64,000 nucleotides of DNA. Source: Coenobita brevimanus (lineage: Eukaryota > Arthropoda > Malacostraca > Decapoda > Coenobitidae). The number at the start of each line of letters is the position of its first letter. Position 1 is the stretch's first letter. The position numbers were made by a program, and so were the translations under genes. Location of the stretch: contig CM064690.1 of NCBI GenBank assembly GCA_032717465.1, forward strand, positions 25,477,653 through 25,541,652, in the 5' to 3' direction. Positions 32,614-44,700 of this stretch are shown one piece after another. The notes under the pieces were generated by a model. It saw only the letters and a program-made list of their open reading frames with translations, had not been told where the DNA came from and did no database searches.

Positions 32614-32934
32614 ACATGATTATTTTGTTTATGTTGATAACTCTTGTTAATATTGTCTGCACTGTAATGTACATATGCAGAAATAAATACTGATCTCATT
32701 AAGGTAATAATGATGCAGCAATTGCTTTCAAATGCTAATAATGCACTTTAGGAGAGTTTTTTAAATAGAAAAAAGGAAACTGTCTGCATCTGTGCATTAC
32801 TGTAAACAGCTCCAGTAAGTGTCATCAGTCAGGTGGTTGATAGTTGTACAGTAAGAATTAATTTTTTTCCTCCAAGTATTTGTGAATGCATATTGTTAAA
32901 ATTAATTCTTGATGTATTAAAAATGCCTTTGTCA
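32614..32934. other. Intergenic DNA, nothing recognised
   Basis: AT-rich, no gene or repeat seen before the polypyrimidine tract. Confidence 0.5.
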
Positions 32935-35900
32935 ATTTCTCTCTCCACCTTTTGCCCTCTTCCCTCTCCTCTTCACTGTCCCTCTTCTTCCCATCCTCTT
33001 CCCCTCATACTCTTACCCTCCCTCCTCCTCCTGCCTTTCCTCCCCTCCTCCTCCTGCCTTTCCTCTTGTTACATCCTCTCCTCCCTCTTCCTTTCTTTCC
33101 TTCCTCCTCCTCCCCTCCTCCCTCTTCCTTTCCTTCCTTCCTCCTCCTCCCCTCCTCCCTCTTCCTTTCCTTCCCTCCTCCCTCTTCCTTTCTTTCCTTC
33201 CTCCTCCTCCCCTCCCCCCTCTTCCTTTCTTTCTTTCCTCCTCCTCCCTCTTCCTTTCTTTCCTTCCTCCTCCTCCCCTCCTCCCTCTTCCTTTCTTTCC
33301 TTCCTCCTCCTCCCCTCCTCCCTCTTCCTTTCTTTCCTCCTCCTCCCTCTTCCTTTCTTTCCTTCCTCCTCCTCCCCTCCTCCCTCTTCCTTTCTTTCCT
33401 CCTCCTCCCTCTTCCTTTCTTTCCTTCCTCCTCCTCCCCTCCTCCCTCTTCCTTTCTTTCCTCCTCCTCCCTCTTCCTTTCTTTCCTCCTCCTCCCTCTT
33501 CCTTTCTTTCCTTCCTCCTCCTCCCTCTTCCTCTCCTCGTGCTACATCCTCTCCTCCCTCATTTCTTTCCTTCCTCCTCCTCCCTCTTCCTCTCCTCGTG
33601 CTACATCCTCTCCTCCCTCATTTCTTTCCTTCCTCCTCCTCCCTCTTCCTCTCCTCGTGCTACATCCTCTCCTCCCTCATTTCTTTCCTTCCTCCTCCTC
33701 CCTCTTCCTTTCTTTCCTTCCTCCTCCTCCTCTCCTCCCTCTTCCTTTCCTTCCTCCTCCTCCCCTCCTCCCTTCTTTCCTTCCTCCTCCTCCCCTCTTC
33801 CCTTCCTCCTCCTCCCCTCCTCCCTCTTCCTTTCTTTCCTTCCTCCTCCTCCCTCTTCCTCTCCTCCCCTTTCATCTTCCCCTCTTCCTCTCCTCCTCCT
33901 CCTCCCTCTTTCCTCCACCCCTCATCCTTCTTCCTCTCCTCATTCCCCCCGTCCCCTCCCCCTCTTCCGTCTTCCTCTCCTTCTCTTTCCTCTCCCCCTC
34001 CTTCTCCATCTTCCTCTCCTTCCCATTCTTCTGCCTCTCCTTCCTTTTCTGCTCATCAATTCCTTCTCTCTTTTTCTCCCCTCCCCTCCCGCTTCTCCCT
34101 CTTCTTCTTCCCTCCTGCTCCCTCTTCCTCTCCTCCCCTCCCTCATGCCTTTCCTCTCCTCCATCTTCCTCTTGCTTCTCCTCTCCTTCCCTCCTCCCCC
34201 TTGCTCTTCCCCTCCTTCCCTCCTCCCCCTTGCTCTTCCCCTCCTTCCCTCCTCCTCCCCCTTGCTCTTCTCCTCCTCCCCTTCCCTCTTCTCCTCCTCC
34301 TATCCTTCCCTCTTCTCCTCCTCCTCTCCTTCCCTCATCCTTTCTTGCTCTTCCTTTCCTTCCCTCCTCCCTTCTCCTCCTCCTCTCCCGCCCTCTTGCT
34401 CTTCCCCTCCTGTCCCTTCCTATCCCCCCTCTTGCTCTTCCTCTCCTTCTCTCCCTCCCTCTTGCTCTTCCTCTCCTCCCTCTTCCCTACCCCTTGCTCT
34501 TCCTCTCCTCCCTCTTCCCTCCCCCTTGCTCTTCCTCTCCTCCCTCTTCCCTCCCCCTTGCTCTTCCTCTCCTTCCCTCTTCTCCTCCTCCTCTTCTCTC
34601 CTTCCCTTTCCCCTCTTCTCCTCTCCTTCCCTTTCCCATCTTCTCCTCCTCCTCTCTTTCCCTCTTCTCCTTCCCTCATCCTCTCGTGCTCCTCCTCTCC
34701 CACCCTCTTGCTCTTCCCCTCCTCTCCTCCCCCTTCCCTCCCTTCCTATCCCCCCCTCCTCCCTCTTGCTCTTCCTTTCCTCCCCCTTCCTCCCTCTTGC
34801 TCTTCCTCTCCTCCCTCTTTGCTCTTCCTCTCCTCCCCCCTCCTCCCTCTTGCTCTTCCTCTCCTCCCCCCTCCTCCCTCTTGCTCTTCCTCTCCTTCCC
34901 TCTTCTGTTCCTCCTCTCCTTTCCTCTTCCCTCTTCTCCTCTCCTTCCTTCCTTCTCTCTTCTCCTCTCCTTCCTTTTCCCATCTTCTCCTCTCCTTCCC
35001 TTTCCCATCTTCTCCTCTCCTTCCCTTTCCCATCTTCTCCTCTCCTTCCCTTATCCTCTCTCTTGCTCTTCCTTTCCTTCCCTCCTCCCTCTTCTCCTCT
35101 CCTGCCCTCTTGCTCTTCCCCCTTCCCTCCTTTCCTATCCGCCCCTCCTCCCTCTTGCTCTTCCTCTCCTTCCCTCTTCTTCTTGCTCATCCTCTCCTTC
35201 CCTCTTCTCCTCTCCTTCCTTCTTTCCTCATCTCCTCTCCTTCCCTCTTTTCCTCCCCCTTCCTCCTCCCTCTTGCTTTTCCTCACCTCTCCTCCCTCCC
35301 TCGCCTTCCCTCCTCCCTCTTGCTCTTCCTCTCCTCCCCTCCTCCTCCTCCACCTTCCCTCTTCTCCTCCTCCTCCTTTCCTTCCCTTCTCTCCTCCCCC
35401 TCCTTCCCTCCCTTCCTCCTCCCCCTCCTTCCTCCTCCCCTCCTTCCCCCCCTTCCTCCCTCTCCTTCTCATTTCTCCTTCCCTCTTTCCTCTTCTGCTC
35501 CTCGTCCTCCTCTCCTCCCCCTTCCCTCCCATCCTCTCCCCCTCCCTCTTCCTCTTGCCCCCCTCCTCCTCCCTCTTGCTTTTCCTCTCGTCTCCCCCCC
35601 TCCTCCTCCTCCACCTTCCCTCCCTCATGCTCTTCCTCTTCTCCTCTCCTGCCCTCTTCCCTCATCTCCTTCCCTTTTCCCCTCCTCTTCCCTCGTCTCC
35701 TCCCTCTTTCTCTTCCTTTCCTCCCTCTTCTCTTCCTCTCCTCCTCCTCTCTTCCTGCCTCCTCCCATGTGCTCTTCCTCTCACTTCTCTCCCTTTTTCT
35801 TGCTCTTCCTCCTACATTCCTTCCCTCTTGCTCTTCCCTCCTCCATCTCCTCTTCCTCTTCTCCTTCATCCTCATCTCTCCCCCCTTCTCCCTCTTGCTG

Positions 35901-35975
35901 TTCCTCTCCTCCCTCCCTCTTGCTCTTCCTCCCCCCCCCCTCCTCCTAACCCTTCTCTCCCACTTCTCCAGAAGA
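32935..35975. repeat. 3-kb polypyrimidine tract (CCT/CTT-rich)
   Basis: Almost uninterrupted C and T on the plus strand. The first part repeats CTTCCTTTCTTTCCTTCCTC plus CTCCTCCC units of about 50-60 bp. From about 34100 the dominant unit becomes CTCTTGCTCTTCCTCTCCTC. The open frames of over 1000 codons here (Ser/Pro/Leu only) simply reflect the absence of A in stop-codon positions and are not genes. The tract turns into purines within about 40 bp at 35960-36020. Confidence 0.95.
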
Positions 35976-36026
35976 GGAGAGGAAGAGGGGAGTAGAAAAA
36001 GGAAGGGGGGGGGGGAGTGGAAGGCA

Positions 36027-36350
36027 TCAGCAAGAATTAAAATCGTGTGGCGTCAGCAAGAATTAAAATCGTGTGGCGTCAGCAAGAATTAAAATCGTGT
36101 GGCGTCAGCAAGAATTAAAATCGTGTGGCGTCAGCAAGAATTAAAATCGTGTGGCGTCAGCAAGAATTAAAATCGTGTGGCGTCAGCAAGAATTAAAATC
36201 GTGTGGCGTCAGCAAGAACTAAAATCGTGTGGCGTCAGCAAGAAATAAAATCGTGTGGCGTCAGCAAGAACTAAATAAAATTGTGTGGTGTCAGCTAGAA
36301 ATAAAATCGTGGCGTCAGCAAGAAATAAAATCGTGTGGTGTCAGCAAGCA
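36027..36350 (+). repeat. 26-bp minisatellite x 12
   Basis: The unit GCGTCAGCAAGAATTAAAAT plus CGTGTG is nearly identical in the first eight units, with ACTAAA and AAATAAA variants at the 3' side. It separates the polypyrimidine and polypurine tracts. Confidence 0.95.
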
Positions 36351-36427
36351 TTAAATTATACTGGCAAGAAAAGACTGGATTAATAAGCCTATACCATTTT
36401 ATTATTTCTACACAGCACAAACTACAT

Positions 36428-38620
36428 GAAAAAAAAAAAAAAAAAAAAAAAATGGCAAGGGGGGGTAGAATGGAGGTAGAATAGAAGAGGAAGGGGGAGC
36501 AGGAAAGGAGGGGTAGAAGACGGGAGAGGAAGGGGGGGGTAGAAGAGATGAAAGGGGGGGCAGAAGAGATGATGAAAGAAGGGGAGGTAGAAGAGGAGAG
36601 GAAAGGGGGGGCAGAAGAGATGATGAAAGAAGGGGAGGTAGAAGAGGAGAGGAAAGGGGGGGTAGAGGAAGGATTGGTAGAAGATGGGGGAGAGGAAAGG
36701 GGTAGAACAGGAGAGGAAGGGAAGGAAGTAAGAAGAGAAGAGGAAGGGGTAGTGGAAGGAGAGATAGAGAAGGGGGGGATAGAAGAGGACAGAAAGGGGA
36801 GAAGGGGGTGGAGAAGAGGAGAGGAACTGAGGGTAGAAGAGGACAAGATAGGGAGGTAGAAGAGAGCAAGGGGGGTAGGAGAGGAAGGGAGAGTGGGAGG
36901 GATAGAAAAGAAAGGGGAGGGGAGAAGTAGTAGAGGAAATGGAAAAAGTAGAGGAGGAAGGGAAGCAGAAGAGAAGTTGTAGGAGTGGAAGAGTAAGAAG
37001 AAAATGGTGGAAAGAGGTGAGGAAGGGGGGAGGGAGAGGAATAAAGGATAGGGAAGAAAAGGTAGGTAAAGCATCAAGGTGAAGATGACAAAGAAAACAA
37101 GAGTAGGGGAAAGAGGAGAAATGGTGGGGGGTGCAAGAGAACAGGAAAGTATGGGAAAAGAGTAGGAAGAACATGGGGGAGGAGGTGAAGGAAAAGGAGG
37201 ATGTGGAAGGAACATAGGAGAGGAGGAAGAGTTGAGAATGAAGACAGGGAGGGAAGAATATTAGAGAAAGGAAGGTGCAAGAGAAAAGAAGTAGATGGGG
37301 TAGAGGGATGAGGAGAGAAGAGGAAGATGACAAGGGGGAAAAGGAAAAGTTGGGAAGAGGAAGGGGTGGAAGAAGATGAGGGGGAAGGGAGGAGAGAAAA
37401 ATAAAGAGGAGGAAATGGGAGAAGAGGCAGAGAATGAAGAATGGGAGAGGGAAGAGTAAAAGAAGAGAGTAGTGGAGAAGACAAGGTGAGAGGGAGGAGG
37501 AGAAAAGTAATAGGGAGAAGAGAGTGAAGAGGAGGAAGATAAATAGTAGAGGAACAGAGGAAATGGAGAGGGATGGGAGGAAGACTAAGAAAGGGAACAT
37601 GAGAGGAAGAGGGAGAGCAGGAGGGGTAGAAGAGGAAAAGGAGAAAAGGCAGATGAGAGAGTAGAAGAGGAAGAACAGAAGGAGTAAAAGAGAAATGACA
37701 GGAAGAGGAAGAGGAGAAGGAAGGAGGGATAAAAGAGGAAGAACAGATGGAAGGAGGAGTACAAGAGAAATGACAGGAAAAGAGAAACGTTGGAGACAGG
37801 GGAAGGAGGAGAGGGATGAAAGGAAGAGGAAGAGGAAGAGGGAGAGCACAAGGAAGGGTAGAAGAGGAAAAGGAGAAGAGGCAGATGAGACAGAGTAAGA
37901 AGAGGAAGAACAGAATGGAGGAGGAGTACGAGGGGAAGGGGGGGAGGAAGAAGAAAAAGTAAGGGAGATGGATGGAGAGAATAGTAGGAGAGGAAGAGGG
38001 AGATGAACAAAAGAAGAGAAATTAGGAGAGGAAAACAAAGAGGAGGACAGGAGGTCAAGCGGAGACTGAGGGTGAGGTGACCAAAGATTAGGTGGAAAAT
38101 AGTAGGAGAGGAAGAGGGAGAAGACAAACAAAAGAAAATTATGAGGAAGACAAAGAGAAGTGGATACTGAGTATGAGGGAAAAAATGGGAGAAATGGAGT
38201 TCCCCCGAGCTAAGCCCTGTATTGGACTATATAGCCCCGCTAGGGTTACAGGAACGAGCTACCACTCCCGGCACGGCAGCCCGGGCGAGGCTCGAACTCG
38301 CAATCCCCTGATTACGAGTCCGGCACGCTACCACTGTGCTACCACACCCCCCAGAGTGTGAGGAAAGAGAACAAAGATGAGGAGGTGGGAAATGGTGGTA
38401 GGAGAGGAAGGAAAAGATGAAAAGAGAAATTAGGAGGAAGATGAAGACAAAGAGAAGTAGAAGTGGAGACTGAGGGTGAGGAAAGAGAAGGAAGATGAGG
38501 ATGTGGAAAATGAAGAGGAAAAATAGAAAGGAGAAGGTAGAAAGTGAAGGCGTGGGGGAGGAAGAAAAGGAAAGAAAGGATGAGGGTAGGAAGGAAGCAT
38601 TATAGATAAAATACATAACA
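36428..38620. repeat. 2.1-kb polypurine tract (GGA/GAA-rich)
   Basis: Starts with a poly-A run (36428-36451), then G/A-rich sequence in AGAAGAGGAGAGGAAAGGGG-type units, with a near-perfect 57-bp duplication around 36560-36660. It is interrupted by one tRNA-derived SINE at 38198-38353. Minus-strand open frames of up to 569 codons are artefacts of this composition. Confidence 0.95.
38198..38353 (-). mobile_element. tRNA-Thr-derived SINE, copy 1
   Basis: Read on the minus strand: A box TAGCACAGTGGTAGCG, anticodon arm CCGGA-CTCGTAA-TCAGG (anticodon CGT, Thr), B box GAGTTCGAGCC, then a non-tRNA body with TGCCGGGAGTGGTAGCTCG, GGGGCTATATAGTCCAATAC and GGGCTTAGCTCGGGGGAACT. There is no acceptor-stem pairing, so this is a SINE, not a tRNA gene. 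It sits cleanly inside the polypurine tract. Confidence 0.85.
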
Positions 38621-38679
38621 ATATATAGGACAAACAAAAAATGCAAACAAAATCTCCTAAATTGAGGTACAATGCCCAC

Positions 38680-38703
38680 ATTTTTTTTTTTTTTTTTTTT
38701 TTT
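38680..38703. repeat. Poly-T tract
   Basis: About 24 thymines at the edge of the purine-rich domain. Confidence 0.9.
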
Positions 38704-39155
38704 AAATAGTTAAAGGATTATGCTTAACAGTTATTGTTTGGCTTTGTTATATTATTATGGAATTACAAAATACCCTTGAAAGTCAGGGACAATTATGTCA
38801 TCATTAACTGTTCCTGCTGGCTACTATTATTAACCATAAAGACGGCATTTTTTTTTTTTTTTAATAAATTAAACTTTCATATCTTCAGCAATATTATCAA
38901 TACTATTATTATCATTCTCTTCATGTTAGTATTACTGTAAATGATTCACGTGGTGCAGCAGTGTGGAAACACAGAAACATCTGATTAAAGTGTGAAGCAA
39001 TTATTGTTTCTTACTAATGATCCTGTTTTATGAGATGTCAGGGTGGAAACTGAAACTTGCCCTAAGAGTAAACTGAGGAATCATTCAGAAACTTGTGTCC
39101 ATGACTGTTAGGGAAAAAAAAAGATAAAAACCAGAGACTTCAGGAAATTCCTCAT
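38704..39155. other. Intergenic DNA, nothing recognised
   Basis: AT-rich; a T-run at 38849-38862 and an ATT-rich stretch near 38900; no gene seen. Confidence 0.5.
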
Positions 39156-39159
39156 TTAA

Positions 39160-40186
39160 CCCTTTAACCGCGGGTATTGTTTTGGTCTGACTGTCCTCTC
39201 CCGCGGGGGTTTCAGCCAAATGTAAACAAACCTTTAAACCTTAATAACTCTGCACAGAATAAAGCTAGAGAAAAAAATAAGGTACCATTAGAAAGTACTA
39301 ACCTTCAGCTTTCCATTGATGTAGGTTTCATGACTTTGTTGACTTTCACAGGACGGGCAGTGCCGTTAGAAGTGAGGGGTGTAAAATCACTATTTTTCGC
39401 TCACACATCATTACCTTCGCTCATACACCATTACCAAATGCCAACCTCATTCTGATAATAATACTATAAACATATATGAACACTGCACATACGATAAACA
39501 CCCACTCTGTGTTCACTGAGGCAGGTAAAAGGCACTGTAATTACCTGCACTTCACTGCCACATCAGCGGTGTTGTAATCACTATTTTTCGCTCACACACC
39601 ATTACCAAATGCCAACCTCATTCTGATAATAATACTATAAACATATATGAACACTGCACATACGATAAACACCCACTCTGTGTTCACTGAGGCAGGTAAA
39701 AGGCACTGTAATTGCCTGCACTTCACTGCCACATCAGCGGTGTTGTAATCACTATTTTTCGCTCACACACCATTACCAAATGCCAATCACATTCTGATAA
39801 TAATACTATAAACATATATGAACACTGCACATACGATAAACACCCACTCTGTGTTCACTGAGACAGGTAAAAGGCACTGTAATTGCCTGCACTTCACTGC
39901 CACATCAACATGTGTTGTCACTCACACAGCTGGACAGATACTGATGCGCGCTTGGTCAGGGGTGGGGTGGGGGGCCCAGGGGGTGGGAGGTGGGGCCCCA
40001 GGGGGGGGAAGAGGGAGGTGGGGGTCGGCTGGAGTGAAAGAACTTAATAGCTACTCTCCCTTGAAACAATTGGCGCACGGAAAAAACGCGGGGTATTCAA
40101 AATATTCACAAATATTCGAGAATGACACCCGCGGTTTGGTCCAGTTTTTGCAACGTCATTCTGGAATGACACCCGCGGTTAAAGGG
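39160..40186. mobile_element. PiggyBac-type non-autonomous element 2 (1027 bp)
   Basis: TTAA flanks at 39156-39159 and 40187-40190; termini CCCTTTAACCGCGGG as in element 1. The interior is highly similar to element 1 in the same order, including GTAAACAAACCTTTAAACC, AAGGTACCATTAGAAAGTAC and three 171-bp units. It has an additional partial unit start (CGCTCACACATCATTACC at 39398). No transposase. Confidence 0.85.
39417..39930 (+). repeat. 171-bp tandem repeat x 3 inside piggyBac-type element 2
   Basis: Unit starts near 39417, 39588 and 39759, exactly 171 bp apart, and nearly identical to those of element 1. Confidence 0.9.
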
Positions 40187-40190
40187 TTAA

Positions 40191-41603
40191 GAAGCTTTCA
40201 CGTACCATATTTTTCTCAACAAAACTGCTGGCCAACTTATGAAAAATTTTCACAATTATATATACTTCATAATTATGCTGTAAAGATGTGCAGTGAAGGT
40301 CTGAGGTTAAACAATATCACAAAACCTTGTAGCTGCATTCTGTAACAATTTACTTCCTTGTCTATGCATTAAAATTCATTAGGGATAGAATGGTATTTTT
40401 TAATGGAATATCTTATACTGCTGGAACCTAACCATCACTCGGATCAATTTTCACCTAATACAGTAGTTTGTTGGCATATGTCTTCATTGTTAAGTGGGGA
40501 ATTACTGTTTATAAGTCAAGTTACTTTTTGTTGGCATTTTACAAGAGTAAAAAATAACTTTAAAAATACAATTGTAATAATGTGCAGAAAGTGCCTTAAA
40601 GTTTTAAATGAATGTGTTAAACAATTTTATCCTAGGTATGTTATGAGGTGCCCCAATGACACTGAAATTCAGAGTGGACGATCAAACTGCAAGAGCAGTT
40701 CAACACTTGACAGTGCAAGTGTCATACATGCACATCAGTGCTGTTCATTTAGTCTTTGTGCTGCTAAATCCTCTCACCATCACTTTTATTCTTCACAACC
40801 TGCCTCTTCAGTAACAGTACTGACCTAATGCAGATGACCAAGCAGCAATAGCAACAACCAAACTAAATAAACAGCAACCATGTCAAACAGTACCAACAGT
40901 TACTCAAACACTAGTGCACACATACCATAATGACTGCTGCACCAACTAAATCAGCAATCACTATTTTCATTCCTGATAAAAATCTCAGATGCACCCAAAG
41001 ACTTCAATCACTCCTAATCTAAACATCTCATAATCTGGACTTACTTTGGATACCCACACAACCTTTTAACCTAAAAGCATCAGTATAAAGGCAACTTGTT
41101 GCCTTAATGACACTAAGAGTCACTACCTCTGGATGACAGAATGAACCTTTGACACAAGCAGGGCTCCTCTATACACCAACCCAAAAATGTTAACATCCTT
41201 AAGTACCACCACACCACAACAAGACCTCCACACGACTAAATGAGATTGTCTTCTCCCATCCTCACATTAAGTACCTCTTTTCTTGTCCCTGAAACAACTT
41301 CAACTAGGACTGAAATTACTCTTTCTTCCTCTTCAATACCAAGCTGAAACCAGAGGTGATAATATGTGATACAGCAGTTATCAAGTGTTATACAGGGGAT
41401 ATAGAGCAACAGTACTTTAATTCTGCCATGGAGATACGGAAAACAAGCTTCAAACGGATTAAAATTTCTGCCTTGTCAAAGTGAAAACCTCAGAATACAT
41501 ATTCTAATCACTTCCCCCAAAATGTATCACATACATTCAAAGAAAATCCAGACAGAAAGGGAAAAACCATCACACACTACATAACTGGGTACTATTCCAA
41601 CAG

Positions 41604-41608
<5 letters not shown>
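40191..41608. other. Intergenic DNA without recognised gene
   Basis: A 141-codon plus-strand frame (40403-40828) contains a few Cys residues but no recognisable domain, and nothing around it supports a gene. The rest is A/C-rich, grading into the repeat domain downstream. Confidence 0.4.
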
Positions 41609-41830
<222 letters not shown>

Positions 41831-42636
41831 CAAATAATGAATATAGCAAGAATGGACCTGTGTTGTGAAATGAATGCATTATCATTTCAAATTACAATCA
41901 GCTGACCACACCCTGCGAATGGCAGTGGCCGCCTTTTTTTTTTTTTCATGGATTATATATTCCGTTATTATTAAATATTTCTTAATGTACTTAAGTTATT
42001 ACCTAGCCACACATACCATCACTGTCAACAAACTCTACATAAGTCCCTAAACTACATCCTGCCTCCTTCACCAACACATCTCATTTTTTCCCCCACCTAT
42101 ATGACCTCCATCCAAGAGGAACTGTTATGAATAGCACTGCTATCACATCAAACACAGGATATTAGCCCCAACCATCTATCAAGGGCTGTGGTGGTCAGTC
42201 ATAATTTTTTTTTCCACACTGCACAAAGGTAATAACTAACTAGCTTACCCACAAACTGCCACCCAAATCTCGAAGCAAAACAGCATCCTTTATAAACCAT
42301 CACTAGCCATAACCCCTTACAAATAACCCGACTCAACACAAGTACACTTACAAGCCTAATTGGACACCCCCCCCACACACAAAAAAAAAAGCAGCCTCCA
42401 TCCAAAGTATTGTGATTGGAACTGTATTTTGAAAAACAGTTTTTATTTAACAATACAATTCATTGGTCCCACCCTGCCAATGGCTGTGACTGCCCCCCCC
42501 CCCCTTTTTTTTCCCCTGTATGGTCACTACCTAGTCACTACAATCATATAAAACTTCCATTACACACAGTACCTAAACAACATTCCTCTCTACCCAATAC
42601 AATACAAATTCCCCCTTCCCAACCTAAACAACCTCC

Positions 42637-42639
<3 letters not shown>

Positions 42640-42677
<38 letters not shown>
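42640..42677. repeat. Poly-A tract
   Basis: About 38 adenines directly upstream of the tRNA-derived SINE. Confidence 0.9.
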
Positions 42678-42678
<1 letters not shown>

Positions 42679-42679
<1 letters not shown>

Positions 42680-42842
42680 TTGGGGGTGTTTACAGTGGTA
42701 GCGCGCCGGACTCGTAATCAGGGGATTGCGAGTTCGAGCCTCGCCCGGCTGCCGTGCCGGGAGTGGTAGCTCGCTCCTGTAACCCTGGCGGGGCTATATA
42801 GTCGAATACAGGGCTTAGCTCGGGGGAACTCCATTTTTTCCG
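42679..42842 (+). mobile_element. tRNA-Thr-derived SINE, copy 2
   Basis: Same family as 38198-38353 and very similar: CAGTGGTAGCGCGCCGG, the CTCGTAA anticodon loop, GCGAGTTCGAGCCTCG, GTGCCGGGAGTGGTAGCTCG, GGGGCTATATAGTCGAATAC. The A-box region is damaged at its start (GTTTACAGTGG), so its internal promoter is probably weak. It interrupts the degenerate repeat domain. Confidence 0.85.
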
Positions 42843-44194
42843 TCCAAAAAAGACTGTGTTGTGAAAAGCATATGATATCATTTCAAAACATAGGTACTGG
42901 CTCCAACCATCAGCCAATGGCTGTGATCATCAACCATTTAACCGCAAACAGCCATTACAGTAATCCAAAACCTCCATCCAAACAGCATCATAAATCACTA
43001 CCAGACAACCACCGCTCAGAAAGTACCCTTCCCAGGGACACGAGTACACTTAGCAGGACTGCAAGCAGTCGTTATCCTTCCTTGTTACAATACCAACACA
43101 AAATACAACTCACAATCCACAATGTCCACACCGTAATGCAGTTCCTCACACCACAACACACTTGCTCACCTTATGCTTCCTACTATCACAACACAGACAA
43201 CCTTTCAACATGACCATAAAATACGACCTCTGATAGCAACATGCTGAATTGGCCAGGGTTCCTACAGTGCACCGGGTTCACATCCAGAAGAATCTGAGGT
43301 TGCAACAATTACAGCAGCAGCAACAACAAAAACACTTCACACAAAATCTTCAGCAAGCATGGGGTTATCACACATCCTTGTCTCACTCTGACATTAAACC
43401 ATTCATCTATGAAATCCTAGACAAGGTTCAGTCGTTATAAACTTCACAACACTCAGTGACTTCCTATTCATATGTAAGACCTACCATAATCCTTCAATAT
43501 TCACTCATATGTTTTCTCCTGGTCCAAGAATGACATAGCTTACAATCCTTCACTATTTCTCAATGCACATTTTTCATTCACACATCTCCCTACCATTCAT
43601 AAAACCAACTTGTTCATCACTCACCAGGTATTCAGATACATTCCTCATTTCTGTTATTATTCTAAACACCTTTCCTAAACACACAGACACAGGACACCCA
43701 AGGGACTCACAATCCAGAAAAACACGAACATGTAGACAACCACCACACCCCAGCAAGACCTCCACATAGACTTATAAGGCTGCCTCCTCCCCCCAGCCTC
43801 ACTATGTACCTCTTCACAATAAGTTAATTTATTTATATGTGACAGAACTGGACCAATCCCATGAAACATGAAAGTTATAAGGCAGGAATGAGTCTCCTTG
43901 GTTATTAGTTAAACTGACCCCTCCAGTCTGGCTCCAATTTGTCAGAGGAAAATAAAAGCATTACGGCCATTCAAACCACCAAGGAAGTTGCACTAGACCT
44001 ATCACTTGACCACTGTCCTAAATTAATTAAAATGTGACCTCTATTCAAACAAAATGTGCAACCATTTTTGTTTTATTTTTCCTTCTTTTTTCTGTTAATT
44101 TATCCCGTACGTACTCACTACCTAGCCACTACAGCCATTCAAAGCCTATAACACTACATGCACTGCATCAACATCCCTCTTTCCTCTAACACTA

Positions 44195-44430
44195 TATTTT
44201 CCTCTTCTTCCTCTACTCAACACACCTCCCTCTTCCTTCTCTACCCAGCACTACACTTCCCTCTTCCTCCTCTACCCAGCACTACACTTCCCTCTTCCTC
44301 CACTACCCAGCACTAGACTTCCCTCTTCTTCCTCTACCCAGCACTAAACTTCCCTCTTCCTCTACCCAGAACTGCACTTCCCTCCTCCTCTTATACCCAG
44401 CACTACAGTTCTCTCTTCGTCCTCTACCTA
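44195..44430 (+). repeat. About 30-bp minisatellite x 7
   Basis: Units read CTCTTCCTCCTCTACCCAGC followed by ACTACACTTCC, with length variants of 27-33 bp. Confidence 0.85.
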
Positions 44431-44579
44431 ACATAACACCTCATACAATTTTTTTTCCCATACCTAAACGACCTCCATCCTAAAGTGACTGTTTTCTGAA
44501 AAGCATACTCTTTTCATACTGCTGAGTGGCTAAAACAAGTATTGTGCATACTACATGAGAAGAAATTTCTTATTTCATG

Positions 44580-44700
44580 CAAAAAAAAAGTAACTGGAGG
44601 CCAGAGGCCTGCATGATTGTTCCAAGAAAAAATAAATAAATAAAAGGACCAAATTCAAGATCTGCTCATTTTCAGAAGCCAGGACAAACTGCCTTGAAAC
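44580..44700 (-). mobile_element. LINE B 3'-end fragment
   Basis: GGAGGCCAGAGGCC, TGTTCCAAGAAAA, CCAAATTCAAGATCTGCTCA and CAGGACAAACTGCC follow the same order as the 3' end of LINE B at 16.06-16.18 kb (AGGCCAGGAGCC, CCAAAGTCAAGATCCATTCA, GGACACACTGC). Very short insertion or remnant. Confidence 0.6.

Noticed and set aside
32833..36092. Overlapping open frames of more than 800-1000 codons on the plus strand, and up to 402 codons on the minus strand
   Set aside because: They consist only of Ser/Pro/Leu/Phe (or Glu/Gly/Arg/Lys) encoded by the polypyrimidine tract, in several frames at once. No start context, domain or splice signal.
36027..36350. CRISPR-like array
   Set aside because: The 26-bp units are contiguous without spacers, and the window is clearly eukaryotic. 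It is a minisatellite.
36422..38131. 569-codon minus-strand frame in the purine tract
   Set aside because: Low-complexity artefact of the GA-rich sequence.
40403..40828. 141-codon protein
   Set aside because: No domain recognised, AT-rich composition, no neighbours or signals; likely chance.
42690..42760. Functional tRNA-Thr gene
   Set aside because: The anticodon arm and B box are clear, but no acceptor stem pairs, the A box is damaged, and the same unit with a long 3' body occurs at 38.2 kb.
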